From: JAXDMK01 sp963765955
Lineage (GTDB): Bacteria; Actinomycetota; Acidimicrobiia; Acidimicrobiales; AC-14
Direction of reading: 5' to 3'
Length of the DNA stretch: 64,000 nt
Assembly: GCA_963765955.1 (NCBI GenBank)
Contig: CAVXYA010000009.1
Location: forward strand, 496,001 to 560,000
The notes below the pieces were generated by a model. It saw nothing but the letters and a program-made list of their open reading frames with translations. It did no database searches and was not told where the DNA came from. Below are positions 40,249 to 48,656 of the stretch, piece by piece; within the stretch, counting starts at the first letter, position 1; each line of letters begins with the position of its first letter. The position numbers and the translations under genes were made by a program.

Positions 40249-41871
40249 TCAGGCCTTCTCGAGCAGGAAGAACCGCAGGAGCTGGATGGCGTCGAGCACC
40301 ACACCCGAGACCCCATCGGTGGTGGCCGCGAACTGGGAGATCTGGAAGATCGGCACATACGGCGTCTGGTCGGCCATGTAGGTCTGGGCCTGCTTGATGA
40401 TGGTGGTGCGGGCGGCCGGGTCGCGCTCGGCCTGCTGGGCGTGCACCAGGTCGAGCATGGCCGGGTCCTCCCACTTGGCCGGGTCGAACACGTTGGGGTC
40501 GGCGAAGGGCTCGAGGTAGTCGTCGACGTCGAGGTAGTCGGGGTACCAGCCCATGAGGAACAGCGGCATCTCGCCCGCCCGGCGCTTGTTGCCGTACTCG
40601 GCCCACTCGACGTTGGAGATGTTGACGTTGAAGCGGCCGGTGTCGGTGAGGCTGCGGGCGATCACCTGGGCCACGGCCGGCTCGGTGTCGCCGTAGTGGG
40701 TGGGGCTGAACCAGAAGTCGAGGTCGACCTTCTGGCCGGCGGGGACCCCCGCCGCGGTGAGGAACTGGTCGACCTTGGCCTGGTCGACCGTGGTGCCGTA
40801 CAGCTCGCTCCACTTGGGCTCGTAGGCGCTGGCGAAGGTGGGCGGGATCATCGACAGCAGCGGCACGCCCGTGCCCTTCAGCACCTCGGTGGTGACGGCC
40901 TGGCGGTCGACGGCGGCGGCCACCGCCTTGCGCAGGTTGACGTTGTCGAACGGCGGCTTGGTGACGTTGAACACGAGGTAGCGGATGCCCGGGCCCTCGC
41001 CCTCGACGACGGAGAAGCCGGCCTGGCTCCGGAAGAACTCCAGGTCGTCGGGCTGGAGGGCCCGGTAGGCGACGTCGATCTCCTTGTTCTGCAGGGCCAG
41101 CTTCAGGGCCGAGGACTTGTCGAACAGGCGGATGAGGACCCGCTCCGTCTTGGGCGCCTCGCCCCAGTAGTCGGGGTTGGCCTCGAGGGTCACCGACTCC
41201 TTCTCCTTGTAGGAGACGAGCTTGTAGGGGCCGCTGCCGACGACGGTGTCGGTCTTGTACTTGGCCTGGACGGCGGGGCCCTCCTCGGAGCCGGACAGGA
41301 CGTTGGTCTTGTACGCCGTCGGGCTGACGATGCTGGCCACGGTGAAGGCGAGGCGGGACAGGAACGTCACGTTGGGCTTGTCGAGGGTGATCTCCACCGT
41401 GGTGGGGGACGGGGTGGCGATGCTCTTGATCGACGTCAGCAGGAACCCGGCCGCCTCCGCGTCCTTGTTGCCGAAGTCGCGGGCCCGCTCCAGGGAGAAC
41501 TTCACCGCCGCCGAGTCGACTGCGGTGCCGTCGTGGAACTTCATCCCCGGGCGGAGCTCGAACGTGTAGACGGTGCCGTCAGCCGAGACCGTGGGCATGG
41601 CCGCGGCCAGCAGGGGCGACGGCTCCACCGCGTTGGGCTTGTAGGTGACCAGCGTCTCGGCCACGTTGAAGTCGATGGTGGAGGCGAACAGGTCGTAGGC
41701 CTGGGCCGGGTCGAAGCTGTTCTGCAGCGAGTCGGTGGTGCCCACCACTATCGAATCCGAGGCGCCCGAGGCGCTCCCATCGCCGGTGTCGTCGTCACCG
41801 CCGCAGGCCACGGCCAGCAGGCCGAACACCACCAGCACCCCAAGACGGCTTCCCCAACCCTTGATCCTCAT
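40249..41871 (-). CDS. dppA: Oligopeptide ABC transporter substrate-binding lipoprotein (family 5)
   Basis: A 540-residue SBP_bac_5 protein. The lipobox is LAVAC (Cys23), followed by an acidic/Gly linker. Conserved features are TYKPNAVEPSPLLAAAMPT, FELRPGMKFHDGTAVDSAAVKFSLERA, VGSGPYKLVSYKEKESVTL and FNVTKPPFDNVNLRKAVAAAVDR. It captures oligopeptides or related ligands for the downstream permease and ATPases. The ATG has a GGGGAGG ribosome-binding site. The OmpR-type regulator gene lies 75 bases upstream on the same strand, so it may share control. Confidence 0.92.
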   Translation of the reverse strand: MRIKGWGSRLGVLVVFGLLAVACGGDDDTGDGSASGASDSIVVGTTDSLQNSFDPAQAYDLFASTIDFNVAETLVTYKPNAVEPSPLLAAAMPTVSADGTVYTFELRPGMKFHDGTAVDSAAVKFSLERARDFGNKDAEAAGFLLTSIKSIATPSPTTVEITLDKPNVTFLSRLAFTVASIVSPTAYKTNVLSGSEEGPAVQAKYKTDTVVGSGPYKLVSYKEKESVTLEANPDYWGEAPKTERVLIRLFDKSSALKLALQNKEIDVAYRALQPDDLEFFRSQAGFSVVEGEGPGIRYLVFNVTKPPFDNVNLRKAVAAAVDRQAVTTEVLKGTGVPLLSMIPPTFASAYEPKWSELYGTTVDQAKVDQFLTAAGVPAGQKVDLDFWFSPTHYGDTEPAVAQVIARSLTDTGRFNVNISNVEWAEYGNKRRAGEMPLFLMGWYPDYLDVDDYLEPFADPNVFDPAKWEDPAMLDLVHAQQAERDPAARTTIIKQAQTYMADQTPYVPIFQISQFAATTDGVSGVVLDAIQLLRFFLLEKA

Positions 41872-41946
41872 TCGCAGCCTCCCCGACGTGAACGGAACCT
41901 GGTACCGAGTGTACGGGGGGCGGCGGCCGATTTCCCTGGGGGCGAC

Positions 41947-42651
41947 CTACGGTTCGAAGGCGTAGCCGACGCCGCGGACGGTGCGCACCCACCGGGGCCG
42001 TTCGGGATCGTCCTCGATGCGGCGGCGCAGGCGGCCGACGTGCTCGGTGACGGTTCCCGTGTGGCTGTCGGCCGCCGACGGCCAGACCTGCTCGAGGAGC
42101 TGCTCGCGGGAGAACGCCTTCCGGGGTGAGGAGGCGAGAAAGGCGAGCACCTCGTACTCGCGGGCGGGCAGGTCGACCCGGCGCCCCCGCACCGTCACCT
42201 CCCGCCGGACGGGATCGATGCTGAGCCCGTCGAACTCGAGCTCGTTCGCCGTCTTGGCCGCCGCGCCCGGCCGGGCCCGGCGCAGCACGGCCGCGATCCG
42301 GGCCGCCAGCTCGGCGCTGCTGAAGGGCTTCACCACGTAGTCGTCGGCACCGAAGCGAAACCCCAGCACCCGATCGGCCTCGTCGTCCTTGGCCGTGAGC
42401 AGGATCACCGGGACGTCACTGGTGTGCCGGAGCCGTTCCAGCACGTCGAGGCCGTCCTGGCCCGGCATCATGATGTCGAGCAGGACGAGATCGGGATCCA
42501 GGGCGCCGACCTTCTCCAGCGCCGTCGGTCCGTCGCCCGCCTCTTCGACGGCGTAGCCCTCGGTCGTCAGCAGCCGGCGCAGCAGGGTGCGTATGGCCTG
42601 GTCGTCGTCGACCACGAGGATGCTCGGGCTGGCGTCGGCTGCCGCGTCCAC
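41947..42651 (-). CDS. OmpR/PhoB-family response regulator
   Basis: A 234-residue regulator. The receiver domain has the VVDDDQ acidic pocket, phosphoacceptor Asp in DLVLLDIMMPGQDG, a Thr in VILLTAKD and a Lys in DYVVKPFSS. A C-terminal winged helix follows, with LPAREYEVLAFLASSPRKAFSREQ (about 165-188), TVTEHVGRLRRRI and a terminal VGYAFEP. GTG at 42651 with GGGGAG upstream was chosen over the longer reading to 42717. No histidine kinase is adjacent, so it is an orphan here. It may control the peptide-uptake operon downstream. Confidence 0.88.
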   Translation of the reverse strand: MDAAADASPSILVVDDDQAIRTLLRRLLTTEGYAVEEAGDGPTALEKVGALDPDLVLLDIMMPGQDGLDVLERLRHTSDVPVILLTAKDDEADRVLGFRFGADDYVVKPFSSAELAARIAAVLRRARPGAAAKTANELEFDGLSIDPVRREVTVRGRRVDLPAREYEVLAFLASSPRKAFSREQLLEQVWPSAADSHTGTVTEHVGRLRRRIEDDPERPRWVRTVRGVGYAFEP

Positions 42652-42782
42652 TCCCCTCAGGCTACCGGCGTGGACGCCGAACCAAGTGGATGCGATCCCG
42701 GACTCATCAACTTCCAACTACGGATGAGCAACTTTTCACAACAAATCGCTTAAGTTCGCAGCGCTCCCGCCGATACCTCTTT

Positions 42783-42827
42783 TTGCCGGGCCCCAACCCC
42801 CCGGCAACCCCCTCCCAAAGGGGAGGG
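42783..42827 (+). promoter_or_regulatory. Tandem hairpins in the leader of the 31-residue peptide gene
   Basis: TTGCCGGG (42783-42790) pairs with CCCGGCAA (42800-42807). It is followed directly by CCCCTCCC (42809-42816) and GGGGAGGG (42820-42827). An AT-rich stretch with likely promoter elements precedes them (about 42715-42760). The hairpins sit 30-70 bases before the ATG and could control transcription or message stability. Confidence 0.5.
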
Positions 42828-42855
42828 AGGTCCCCAAAATCGGAGGTCAATCACC

Positions 42856-42951
42856 ATGCGCAAGCTCATCCCCGGCGTCGGCGCCCTGCTCGCTTCCGTC
42901 GTCTCCATGATCCCCGTCGTTGGCCCCATCCTGGCCGGCATCCTCGCCTAG
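42856..42951 (+). CDS. 31-residue hydrophobic cationic peptide
   Basis: The ATG has a CGGAGG ribosome-binding site at ideal spacing. The peptide starts MRKLIPGVGALLASVV and ends with a Pro/Gly-punctuated hydrophobic stretch (PVVGPILAGILA). It has two or three positive charges and no acidic residue. The composition is that of a membrane-active peptide such as a leaderless bacteriocin or small toxin, or of a single-helix regulator. No family was recognised. The next gene on the same strand encodes an M48 membrane metalloprotease. Confidence 0.6.
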   Translation: MRKLIPGVGALLASVVSMIPVVGPILAGILA

Positions 42952-43085
42952 AGCACGTCGAACACGTGACCACATCGACGACCATCGCCGGGGGTGGGCA
43001 GCCGCTGGTGGCTGCTCGCCTGCCGGTCGAGGCGGACCCACACCACGAAGCGCACCGGCCGCATCCCGGGCCGCAGGGCGCGGGA

Positions 43086-44114
43086 ATGACAGAGTCGCTC
43101 GCAACTGGCTGTGCCTTGGTGGTGTGCGTCCTAGCTCGCCTGCCGCATCGCATCCTGGAGGCCACGGGCATCCAGGCATGGGGACTGGCACTGGTCGTCG
43201 CCGTCACTGTCGTGGGCGGCGCCCGGGCTCTGGCCCGGGCGCCGTTCAGCCTGCCTCGCACCCTCGGCGGTCGCCCCGACCGCACCGCGGCCCTCCGGCA
43301 GTGGGCCGGGAGCGAGGCCAAGATCTTGGTTGCTTCGGTCGCCGTCGGCGCGCTCACGAGCGTGCCGCTGTATGCCCTCTTGCGGACCACGCCGGCCTGG
43401 TGGCTGTGGGCGTGGTTCATGTTCGCCGCCTTCACCGTTGCCTGGCAGCTGGCCACGCCGCTCGCCCTGCGGGCCCAGGCGGGGCCACTCACCCCCGCGC
43501 CGGCGGAGCTCACCGACCGCGTCCAGGCCCTGGCCGTACGGGCAGGCGTCGACCTCGGGGGAGGCGTGGCCCTGGCCGGCAAGCCCGGGAGCCGGCGCTG
43601 CAACGCCTACGTCGTGGGCCTCGGGCCCACCCGGCGGGTCGTGCTCGAGCACTCGGTGGCGGCGTGGCCGGCCGAGGTGGTCGACCAGGTGGTGGCCCAC
43701 GAGCTCGGGCACTGGCGTCTGGGCCACGCCGCCCGGCGCCTGCCCTTGACCATCCTCGCCCAGCTGGTGACCCTGGCCGCAGCCGCCGCGGGGCTGTCGT
43801 CCACACCCGTGCTCGACTGGGCCGGGATCGACGCCGTCGGGGATCCCCGTTCGTACCCGCTCCTGCTCGTGCTGGGCGCGGTCGTGGTGCTTCCGGCCCG
43901 TTTCGTCCTCGCCTGGCGCGACCGGTGCCAGGAACGGGCCGCCGACAGCTTCGCCCTCACCCTGCTCGATCGTCCGGATGACTTCGCAGCCATGCTCCAG
44001 CTGGCGGCCGACGAGGGTGGCGCCCCCCGGCGCCTGCCCTGGTGGGGGCGGCTGACCGCCAGCCACCCGCCCATCGATGAGCGGGCCGCTCGGGTCCAGC
44101 CGAGAGAGATCTGA
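43086..44114 (+). CDS. M48-family integral membrane metalloprotease
   Basis: A 342-residue protein. N-terminal helices (about 8-30, 75-115) are followed by a cytosolic catalytic domain with the zinc motif HELGH (205-209), then two further helices. The downstream ERAADSFAL supplies the third zinc ligand Glu. The C-terminal ASHPPIDERAARV is typical of the HtpX/Ste24-type M48 clan. GTG at 42966 is an alternative start. It is placed just after a hydrophobic peptide gene and three bases before a DUF732-like secreted protein gene. A role in processing or quality control of membrane proteins is expected. Confidence 0.88.
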   Translation: MTESLATGCALVVCVLARLPHRILEATGIQAWGLALVVAVTVVGGARALARAPFSLPRTLGGRPDRTAALRQWAGSEAKILVASVAVGALTSVPLYALLRTTPAWWLWAWFMFAAFTVAWQLATPLALRAQAGPLTPAPAELTDRVQALAVRAGVDLGGGVALAGKPGSRRCNAYVVGLGPTRRVVLEHSVAAWPAEVVDQVVAHELGHWRLGHAARRLPLTILAQLVTLAAAAAGLSSTPVLDWAGIDAVGDPRSYPLLLVLGAVVVLPARFVLAWRDRCQERAADSFALTLLDRPDDFAAMLQLAADEGGAPRRLPWWGRLTASHPPIDERAARVQPREI

Positions 44115-44117
44115 ACC

Positions 44118-44792
44118 ATGGCACCGACCTCGACCTCGGCTTTCCGGCGCAGCGTCGTCCTCCTCGGCGGCACCATCGTCGTCACCCTGTTCCTGGCCGT
44201 GGGCATCGCGGTCGGGGCGGTGCCCCGCCTCGCCGACGAGCCCGCGGTTCCGATGAGTGCAGCCGTCGTCGACCCCGCCGGAGGCGCCGAGGCGGCGGCG
44301 GCCCCCGGGCCCGCCCCCGACCAGTCGGCCGTCGACGCCGCGGCCGACACTGCCGCCCCCGGCCCCGCCGACACCGCGGCGGCGGCCGAGGCCACCGACC
44401 CGGCGCCGGACTCGGCCCCGGTCGCGCCACCCACCCCGCAGCCGACGACGCCCGCCCCGCCGGCCGCGGCGCCCGCCCCCACCGCGCCGCCCACGACCGC
44501 CCCGGCCAAGCTCCCACCCGGCCAGCGGGTCAACCCCACCTCGGCCGAGGTGCAGGCCGCCATCACCCAGCTCCGCCAGCGCATCCCCCTCTTCCAGCCG
44601 ACGGACCCCCAACTGCGGACCTTCGCCGAGGCCGCGTGCGCGTCCTTCGACCAGGGCCAGTCGGCGGCCCAGGTGCAGGCCACCGTGCGCGACGCCGTCT
44701 CCCGGGTCCAGGGCGCGTCCCTGTCGGCAGCCGACGCCGAGTTCGCGGTGGCCACCGTCGTACGCCTGAGGTGCCCCGGCTACCTCCCGTAG
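44118..44792 (+). CDS. Membrane-anchored Pro/Ala-rich protein with DUF732-like domain
   Basis: A 224-residue protein. A single N-terminal membrane helix (about 13-34) is followed by a long Ala/Pro/Asp/Thr-rich linker (about 45-135), typical of cell-wall-spanning regions. A C-terminal helical domain (about 145-224) has FAEAACASFDQGQSAAQV and ends VVRLRCPGYLP. The paired cysteines and terminal CP resemble DUF732, found in exported actinobacterial proteins. It starts three bases after the M48 stop, so they are one transcript. Confidence 0.75.
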   Translation: MAPTSTSAFRRSVVLLGGTIVVTLFLAVGIAVGAVPRLADEPAVPMSAAVVDPAGGAEAAAAPGPAPDQSAVDAAADTAAPGPADTAAAAEATDPAPDSAPVAPPTPQPTTPAPPAAAPAPTAPPTTAPAKLPPGQRVNPTSAEVQAAITQLRQRIPLFQPTDPQLRTFAEAACASFDQGQSAAQVQATVRDAVSRVQGASLSAADAEFAVATVVRLRCPGYLP

Positions 44793-44938
44793 CGCCGGCC
44801 CCGGCGCGGGCGGCCGCGCCACCGCCACCGGCCGGGGCGGCAATAGGCTGGCCGGCCATGCCCGAGCTGCCCTCGCCCGGACGTCGAGCCTCGAAGGTCC
44901 GGCTCTGAGGGCTCGGCGCCAGTGGGCCATCGTCCTGG

Positions 44939-46360
44939 GTGCGGCCCTGGCCGCGGCCGCGACGGTCCCGGTCGGCGCCCAACCGGCTCACGACCACCGC
45001 CACCGCGGGCCCGGACGACGTGGTGCTGGCCACGCCCGTGTTCAGCCTCCGGCGCCTGCCGGCGGCCCTATCCCGGGCAGTTGCCGACACCCGGCTGGCA
45101 GGCGGGCTCGACGTTGCGATCGGCGACGACGTCCTGGGGGAGGCTGGCGACGACACCTGCCTGGTGGTGCGGGATGCGGCGGGGCGCACGCTGTACTCCC
45201 GACAGGCCGACCAGCCCCTCATCCCCGCGTCCGCCCTCAAGCTCGTCACCGGGGCGGTGGCCCTGGCCCGCATGGGCGGCTCCACCCGCCTGACCACCGA
45301 GGTGCGGGGCGGACCCGTCCGGGGGGGGACGGTGGGCGACCTGTGGTTGGTGGGCGGGGGCGACCCCCTTCTGTCCACGGCCGACTTCGCCGCGACGGGC
45401 GGCTACGAAGACCAGCCCCGCCTGGCCACCCCGATGGAGGGCCTGGCCGACCGGATCGTGGCCGCCGGCGTCCGTACCGTCGGGGGCCGCATCGTGGGTG
45501 ACGACACCCGCTACGACGACCAACGGCTGGTGCCGACCTGGCTGCCCCGCTACATCGCCAACTTCGACGTGGGCCCCATCTCCGCCCTCACCGTCAACCA
45601 GGGCTACGCCACCCTGCCGCCGGCGCCTTCGTACGCCCTGTCGCCAGCCGCCCTGGCCGCCGACGTGCTGGCCGGCCTGCTGCGGGCCCGGGGTGTCACC
45701 GTCGGGGGATCGGGCGAGGGCCGGGCGCCGCCCGGCACCGGGGTGGTGGCGGCCATCGAGTCGCCCCCCCTGGCCGAGGTCGTGGGCGTCGTGCTCCAGC
45801 ACAGCGACAACGTGGCCGCCGAGATGCTGGTCAAGGAGCTGGGCGTCCGCTTCGGGGCGGGCGGGTCCACCTCGGCCGGCCTGGCCGTCATCCGGGACCA
45901 CCTGGCTTCGCTGGGCCTGCCCCTGGTAGGCGTGGCCACCGTCGACGGCTCCGGCCTCGACCGTTCCGACCGGCTCACCTGCGAGCTCCTGCAACGCGTG
46001 CTCGCCACCGCCGGCGAGGGCAGCGAGCTCGACCAGGCGCTGCCGGTGGCGGGCCGCAACGGCACCCTCCACCGGCGCTTTGCGGGCACGGCGGCAGCGG
46101 GCAAGGTGCGGGCCAAGACCGGCAGCCTCTCGGGGGTGGTGGCCCTCACCGGCTGGGCCGTCGGGGCCCGGCCCACCGCCGATGGCGCCGGGTCGTTGCA
46201 GTTCGCCCTCCTGGCCAACGAGCTGCCGGCGGAGTGGGTCGGCACCGCCCTCCAGGACCAGGTGGCGAGCGTCCTGGCCACCTACCCCGAAGCCCCCGAG
46301 CCAGGCGTCATCGGGCCCCGGCCGGTGGGGCCGGCCCCGCCCGACCCGCCCGCGCCGTGA
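44939..46360 (+). CDS. dacB: D-alanyl-D-alanine carboxypeptidase/endopeptidase (PBP4/DacB family), 5' end frameshifted
   Basis: The S13-family motifs are intact: SxxK in IPASALKLVTGA, SxN in LQHSDNVAAEMLVK and KTG in VRAKTGSLSGVVALTG. The enzyme trims peptidoglycan stem peptides outside the membrane. In this frame the N-terminus is Arg/Pro-rich and lacks a signal peptide. A proper one (RRQWAIVLGAALAAAATVP) is encoded in another frame at 44914-44970, and skipping one C near 44980 joins them as VGAQRLTTTATAGPDD. No standard start codon precedes the signal in frame, so the 5' end has a second uncertainty. Confidence 0.85.
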   Translation: MRPWPRPRRSRSAPNRLTTTATAGPDDVVLATPVFSLRRLPAALSRAVADTRLAGGLDVAIGDDVLGEAGDDTCLVVRDAAGRTLYSRQADQPLIPASALKLVTGAVALARMGGSTRLTTEVRGGPVRGGTVGDLWLVGGGDPLLSTADFAATGGYEDQPRLATPMEGLADRIVAAGVRTVGGRIVGDDTRYDDQRLVPTWLPRYIANFDVGPISALTVNQGYATLPPAPSYALSPAALAADVLAGLLRARGVTVGGSGEGRAPPGTGVVAAIESPPLAEVVGVVLQHSDNVAAEMLVKELGVRFGAGGSTSAGLAVIRDHLASLGLPLVGVATVDGSGLDRSDRLTCELLQRVLATAGEGSELDQALPVAGRNGTLHRRFAGTAAAGKVRAKTGSLSGVVALTGWAVGARPTADGAGSLQFALLANELPAEWVGTALQDQVASVLATYPEAPEPGVIGPRPVGPAPPDPPAP

Positions 46361-46977
46361 GCGCGGAGCTGGCCATGTTCCCGCTGGGGACCGTGCTGTT
46401 CCCGTCGATGATCTTGCCCCTGCACGTCTTCGAGCCCCGCTACCGGGTGCTCGCCCGGCGCTGCGTCGACGGCGACCGGGAGATGGGCGTCGTCCTCATC
46501 GAGCGGGGCAGCGAGGTGGGCGGAGGCGACGTCCGCTGCCTCGTGGGCACCCGGGCCCGGGTGGTGCAGGCCGCCGAGCTGGACGACGGCCGGTGGATCC
46601 TGGGCCTGGTGGGCCTGGAGCGCATCCGGGTCGACCGGTGGCTCCCCGACGACCCCTACCCCCGGGCCGAGGTCAGCCCGTTCGCGGGGGCGCCGGCGGG
46701 ACCGGCGGCGGCCGACCGGCGGGCGGAGGTCGAACGGCTCCTGCGCCGGGTGCTCGCCCTCAAGGCCGAGCTGGGCGAGCCCGCGTTCCCGGCGACGGTC
46801 GTCCTCGACGCTGACCCTTTGCTCGCCGCCTGGCAGGCGGCCGCCCTGGCCCCCCTCGGGCCCTTCGACGCCCAGCGGGTCCTGGAGTCGGGGCCGGCCG
46901 ACGACCGCCTCACCCTGGTGGCTAGCCTGCTGGAGGACGAGGCCGCCGTGCTTGCGCAACGGGTGGCCGGGGGATAG
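46357..46977 (+). CDS. LON substrate-binding domain protein
   Basis: A 206-residue stand-alone Lon N-terminal (LON) domain. It has MFPLGTVLFPSMILPLHVFEPRYR, VLIERGSEVGGGD and ILGLVGLERIRVDRWLPDDPYP, then a helical bundle. There is no ATPase or protease part. Such proteins occur widely and are thought to bind protein substrates or adaptors, but their role is unsettled. The GTG start overlaps the dacB stop (GTGA). Confidence 0.85.
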   Translation: MSAELAMFPLGTVLFPSMILPLHVFEPRYRVLARRCVDGDREMGVVLIERGSEVGGGDVRCLVGTRARVVQAAELDDGRWILGLVGLERIRVDRWLPDDPYPRAEVSPFAGAPAGPAAADRRAEVERLLRRVLALKAELGEPAFPATVVLDADPLLAAWQAAALAPLGPFDAQRVLESGPADDRLTLVASLLEDEAAVLAQRVAGG

Positions 46978-46986
46978 GAACGCACA

Positions 46987-47367
46987 ATGGCCACTCGATC
47001 CAACGCCAACGGTTCGAAGGCGCCCGGGGCCAAGGCGCCCGGGGCCAAGGCGCCTGCGGACGGCGGGTTCCTCTCCGACGTGCAGGACCTGTGGCAGCTC
47101 GTCGTGGCCTACTTCAAGCAGGAGACGATCGAGCCCATCAAGGGCCTGGGACGCTTCGTCGGCTTCGGGCTGGCCGGGAGCCTGGCCGTCGGGCTGGGGG
47201 GGGTCCTGCTGATCCTGGGGCTCCTCCGCCTGCTCCAGACCGAGACCGGCGACGCCTTCGACGGCAACCTGTCGGTGTTCCCGTACCTCATCAGCTTCGT
47301 GGTCGCTGTCGTGGCCGCGGTGGCTGCCGTGACGGCCGGCAGCCGCGACCGGAGGAAGAAGTCATGA
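46987..47367 (+). CDS. Phage-holin-family / DUF1469-like membrane protein
   Basis: A 126-residue protein. It has an N-terminal basic tail with three KAPGA-type repeats, then an amphipathic segment (LSDVQDLWQLVVAYFKQETIEP) and two membrane helices (about 58-82 and 95-116). The layout matches the actinobacterial phage holin family (DUF1469-like) proteins, most of which are not phage genes. It is the first of three overlapping small genes (46987-47809). Confidence 0.7.
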   Translation: MATRSNANGSKAPGAKAPGAKAPADGGFLSDVQDLWQLVVAYFKQETIEPIKGLGRFVGFGLAGSLAVGLGGVLLILGLLRLLQTETGDAFDGNLSVFPYLISFVVAVVAAVAAVTAGSRDRRKKS

Positions 47368-47579
47368 GCGCCACCACCAACGGCCGCATCACCAGGGGCG
47401 ACATCGAGTCCAAGCTCCGGGAGCTCCGGGGCGAGGTCGAGGAGACGGGCGAGGCGGTGGTCGAGAAGGGCAAGGCCATGCTCGGCGTGGTGGCCGCGGG
47501 CGTGGTCGGCCTGGTCTTCCTGCTCGGCGTGCGCCGGGGCAAGAAGAAGAGCACCGTGGTCGAGATCCGCCGCGTATGA
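47364..47579 (+). CDS. DUF3618-like small protein
   Basis: A 71-residue protein. A charged N-terminal helix (ITRGDIESKLRELRGEVEE) is followed by one membrane helix (about 40-58) and a basic tail GKKKSTVVEIRRV. The pattern fits DUF3618, which usually accompanies the holin-family gene as here. ATG overlaps the previous stop (ATGA). Confidence 0.65.
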   Translation: MSATTNGRITRGDIESKLRELRGEVEETGEAVVEKGKAMLGVVAAGVVGLVFLLGVRRGKKKSTVVEIRRV

Positions 47580-47809
47580 CGGCTGCCGCCCGCCGCCGGC
47601 CGGGCACCGGCCTGCTGACCCGCATCCGCCGCCTGGCCATGGCCCGCGGCCTGGGCCGGTCCAACGCCTGGCTGGCGGTGGGCCTCACCGCCTGGGGCCT
47701 GCAGCTCCTCAAACGGCTGGCGACCAAGGAGCCCAAGGTGGTCTTCAGCGAGAAGCTGTCCCCCGGCGACCGCCTCGTCATCTCCCACCTCCCCCCGACG
47801 CCTGACTGA
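47576..47809 (+). CDS. Small basic membrane-associated protein
   Basis: A 77-residue protein, unrecognised. It has an Arg-rich N-terminus (RRRPGTGLLTRIRRLAMARG), one moderately hydrophobic helix (about 31-46) and a beta-like tail with KLSPGDRLVISHLPP. ATG overlaps the previous stop, so the three small genes are translated together. They probably form a membrane-associated complex or envelope module. Confidence 0.6.
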   Translation: MTAAARRRPGTGLLTRIRRLAMARGLGRSNAWLAVGLTAWGLQLLKRLATKEPKVVFSEKLSPGDRLVISHLPPTPD

Positions 47810-47846
47810 CCGACAAGCGGTAGCGGTCGGCCAAGATGGGACGTCT

Positions 47847-48623
47847 ATGAGATCGGGCCCCTTCGCGGTCGGCGACAAGGTGCTGGTGGTCGACAGCAAG
47901 AACCGCCGCTACCTCCTCACCCTGCGGGAGGGGGGCGAGTTCCACACCCACGCCGGCGTGGTGCCCCACTCGTCGTTCGTGGGCCGGCCCGAGGGCACCA
48001 CCCTGCGCTCCACGTCCGGCGCCCGCTACCTGACCCTGCGACCGACGCTGTCGGACTTCGTGCTGTCGATGCCCCGGGGCGCCCAGGTCGTGTACCCCAA
48101 GGACCTCGGCCCCCTGCTCATGCTGGCCGACGTGCACGCCGGCGCCCGCATCCTGGAGGCGGGCGTGGGATCGGGGGCCCTGTCGATGGCGATGCTGCAA
48201 GCGGGCGCCTCGGTGACCGGCTACGAGATCCGGGCCGACTTCGCGGCCACCGCCCTGCGCAACGTGCACGCATTTCTCGGTCCCGACGTCGACTACCGGA
48301 TCGAGGAGCGCGACGTCTACGAGGGGATCGACGAGACCGGCCTCGACAGCGTCGTGCTCGACCTGCCCGAGCCCTGGCGGGTGGTGAAGCACGCCGAGGT
48401 CGCCCTCCGCCCGGGCGGGATCCTCGTGTCCTACCTGCCCACCATCGGCCAGGTGGCCCAGCTCCACGAGGCGATGGAGGCGAGCCCCTTCGGCCTCGCC
48501 GTGACCGTCGAGGTGCTCCAGCGTTCGTGGCACGTGCAGGGCCAGTCGGTGCGACCCGACCACCGCATGGTCGCCCATACCGGGTTCCTCACGTCGGCCC
48601 GCCTCCTCGTTCCCGACGCCTGA
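47847..48623 (+). CDS. trmI: tRNA (adenine-58-N1)-methyltransferase
   Basis: A 258-residue TrmI. An N-terminal beta domain (GPFAVGDKVLVVDSKNRRYL) is followed by the class I methyltransferase fold with motif I RILEAGVGSGALSMAML, motif II VTGYEIRADFA and motif IV SVVLDLPEPWRV. The C-terminal HRMVAHTGFLTSAR is characteristic. It makes m1A58 in the T-loop of tRNAs. In many actinobacteria trmI lies beside the proteasome ATPase gene; here msrB, a MarP-like protease gene and a ferredoxin gene come between. Confidence 0.93.
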   Translation: MRSGPFAVGDKVLVVDSKNRRYLLTLREGGEFHTHAGVVPHSSFVGRPEGTTLRSTSGARYLTLRPTLSDFVLSMPRGAQVVYPKDLGPLLMLADVHAGARILEAGVGSGALSMAMLQAGASVTGYEIRADFAATALRNVHAFLGPDVDYRIEERDVYEGIDETGLDSVVLDLPEPWRVVKHAEVALRPGGILVSYLPTIGQVAQLHEAMEASPFGLAVTVEVLQRSWHVQGQSVRPDHRMVAHTGFLTSARLLVPDA

Positions 48624-48656
48624 GCCGGCGCTCGCCGCCCCGCCCCCCACCCCGTC

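Noticed and set aside
44858..44908. Short ORF before dacB as a separate gene
   Set aside because: Only 16 codons with no clear ribosome-binding site; more likely part of the damaged dacB 5' region.
46987..47367. Prophage holin
   Set aside because: No phage structural, lysis or integrase genes are nearby, and the family is common in non-phage actinobacterial loci.
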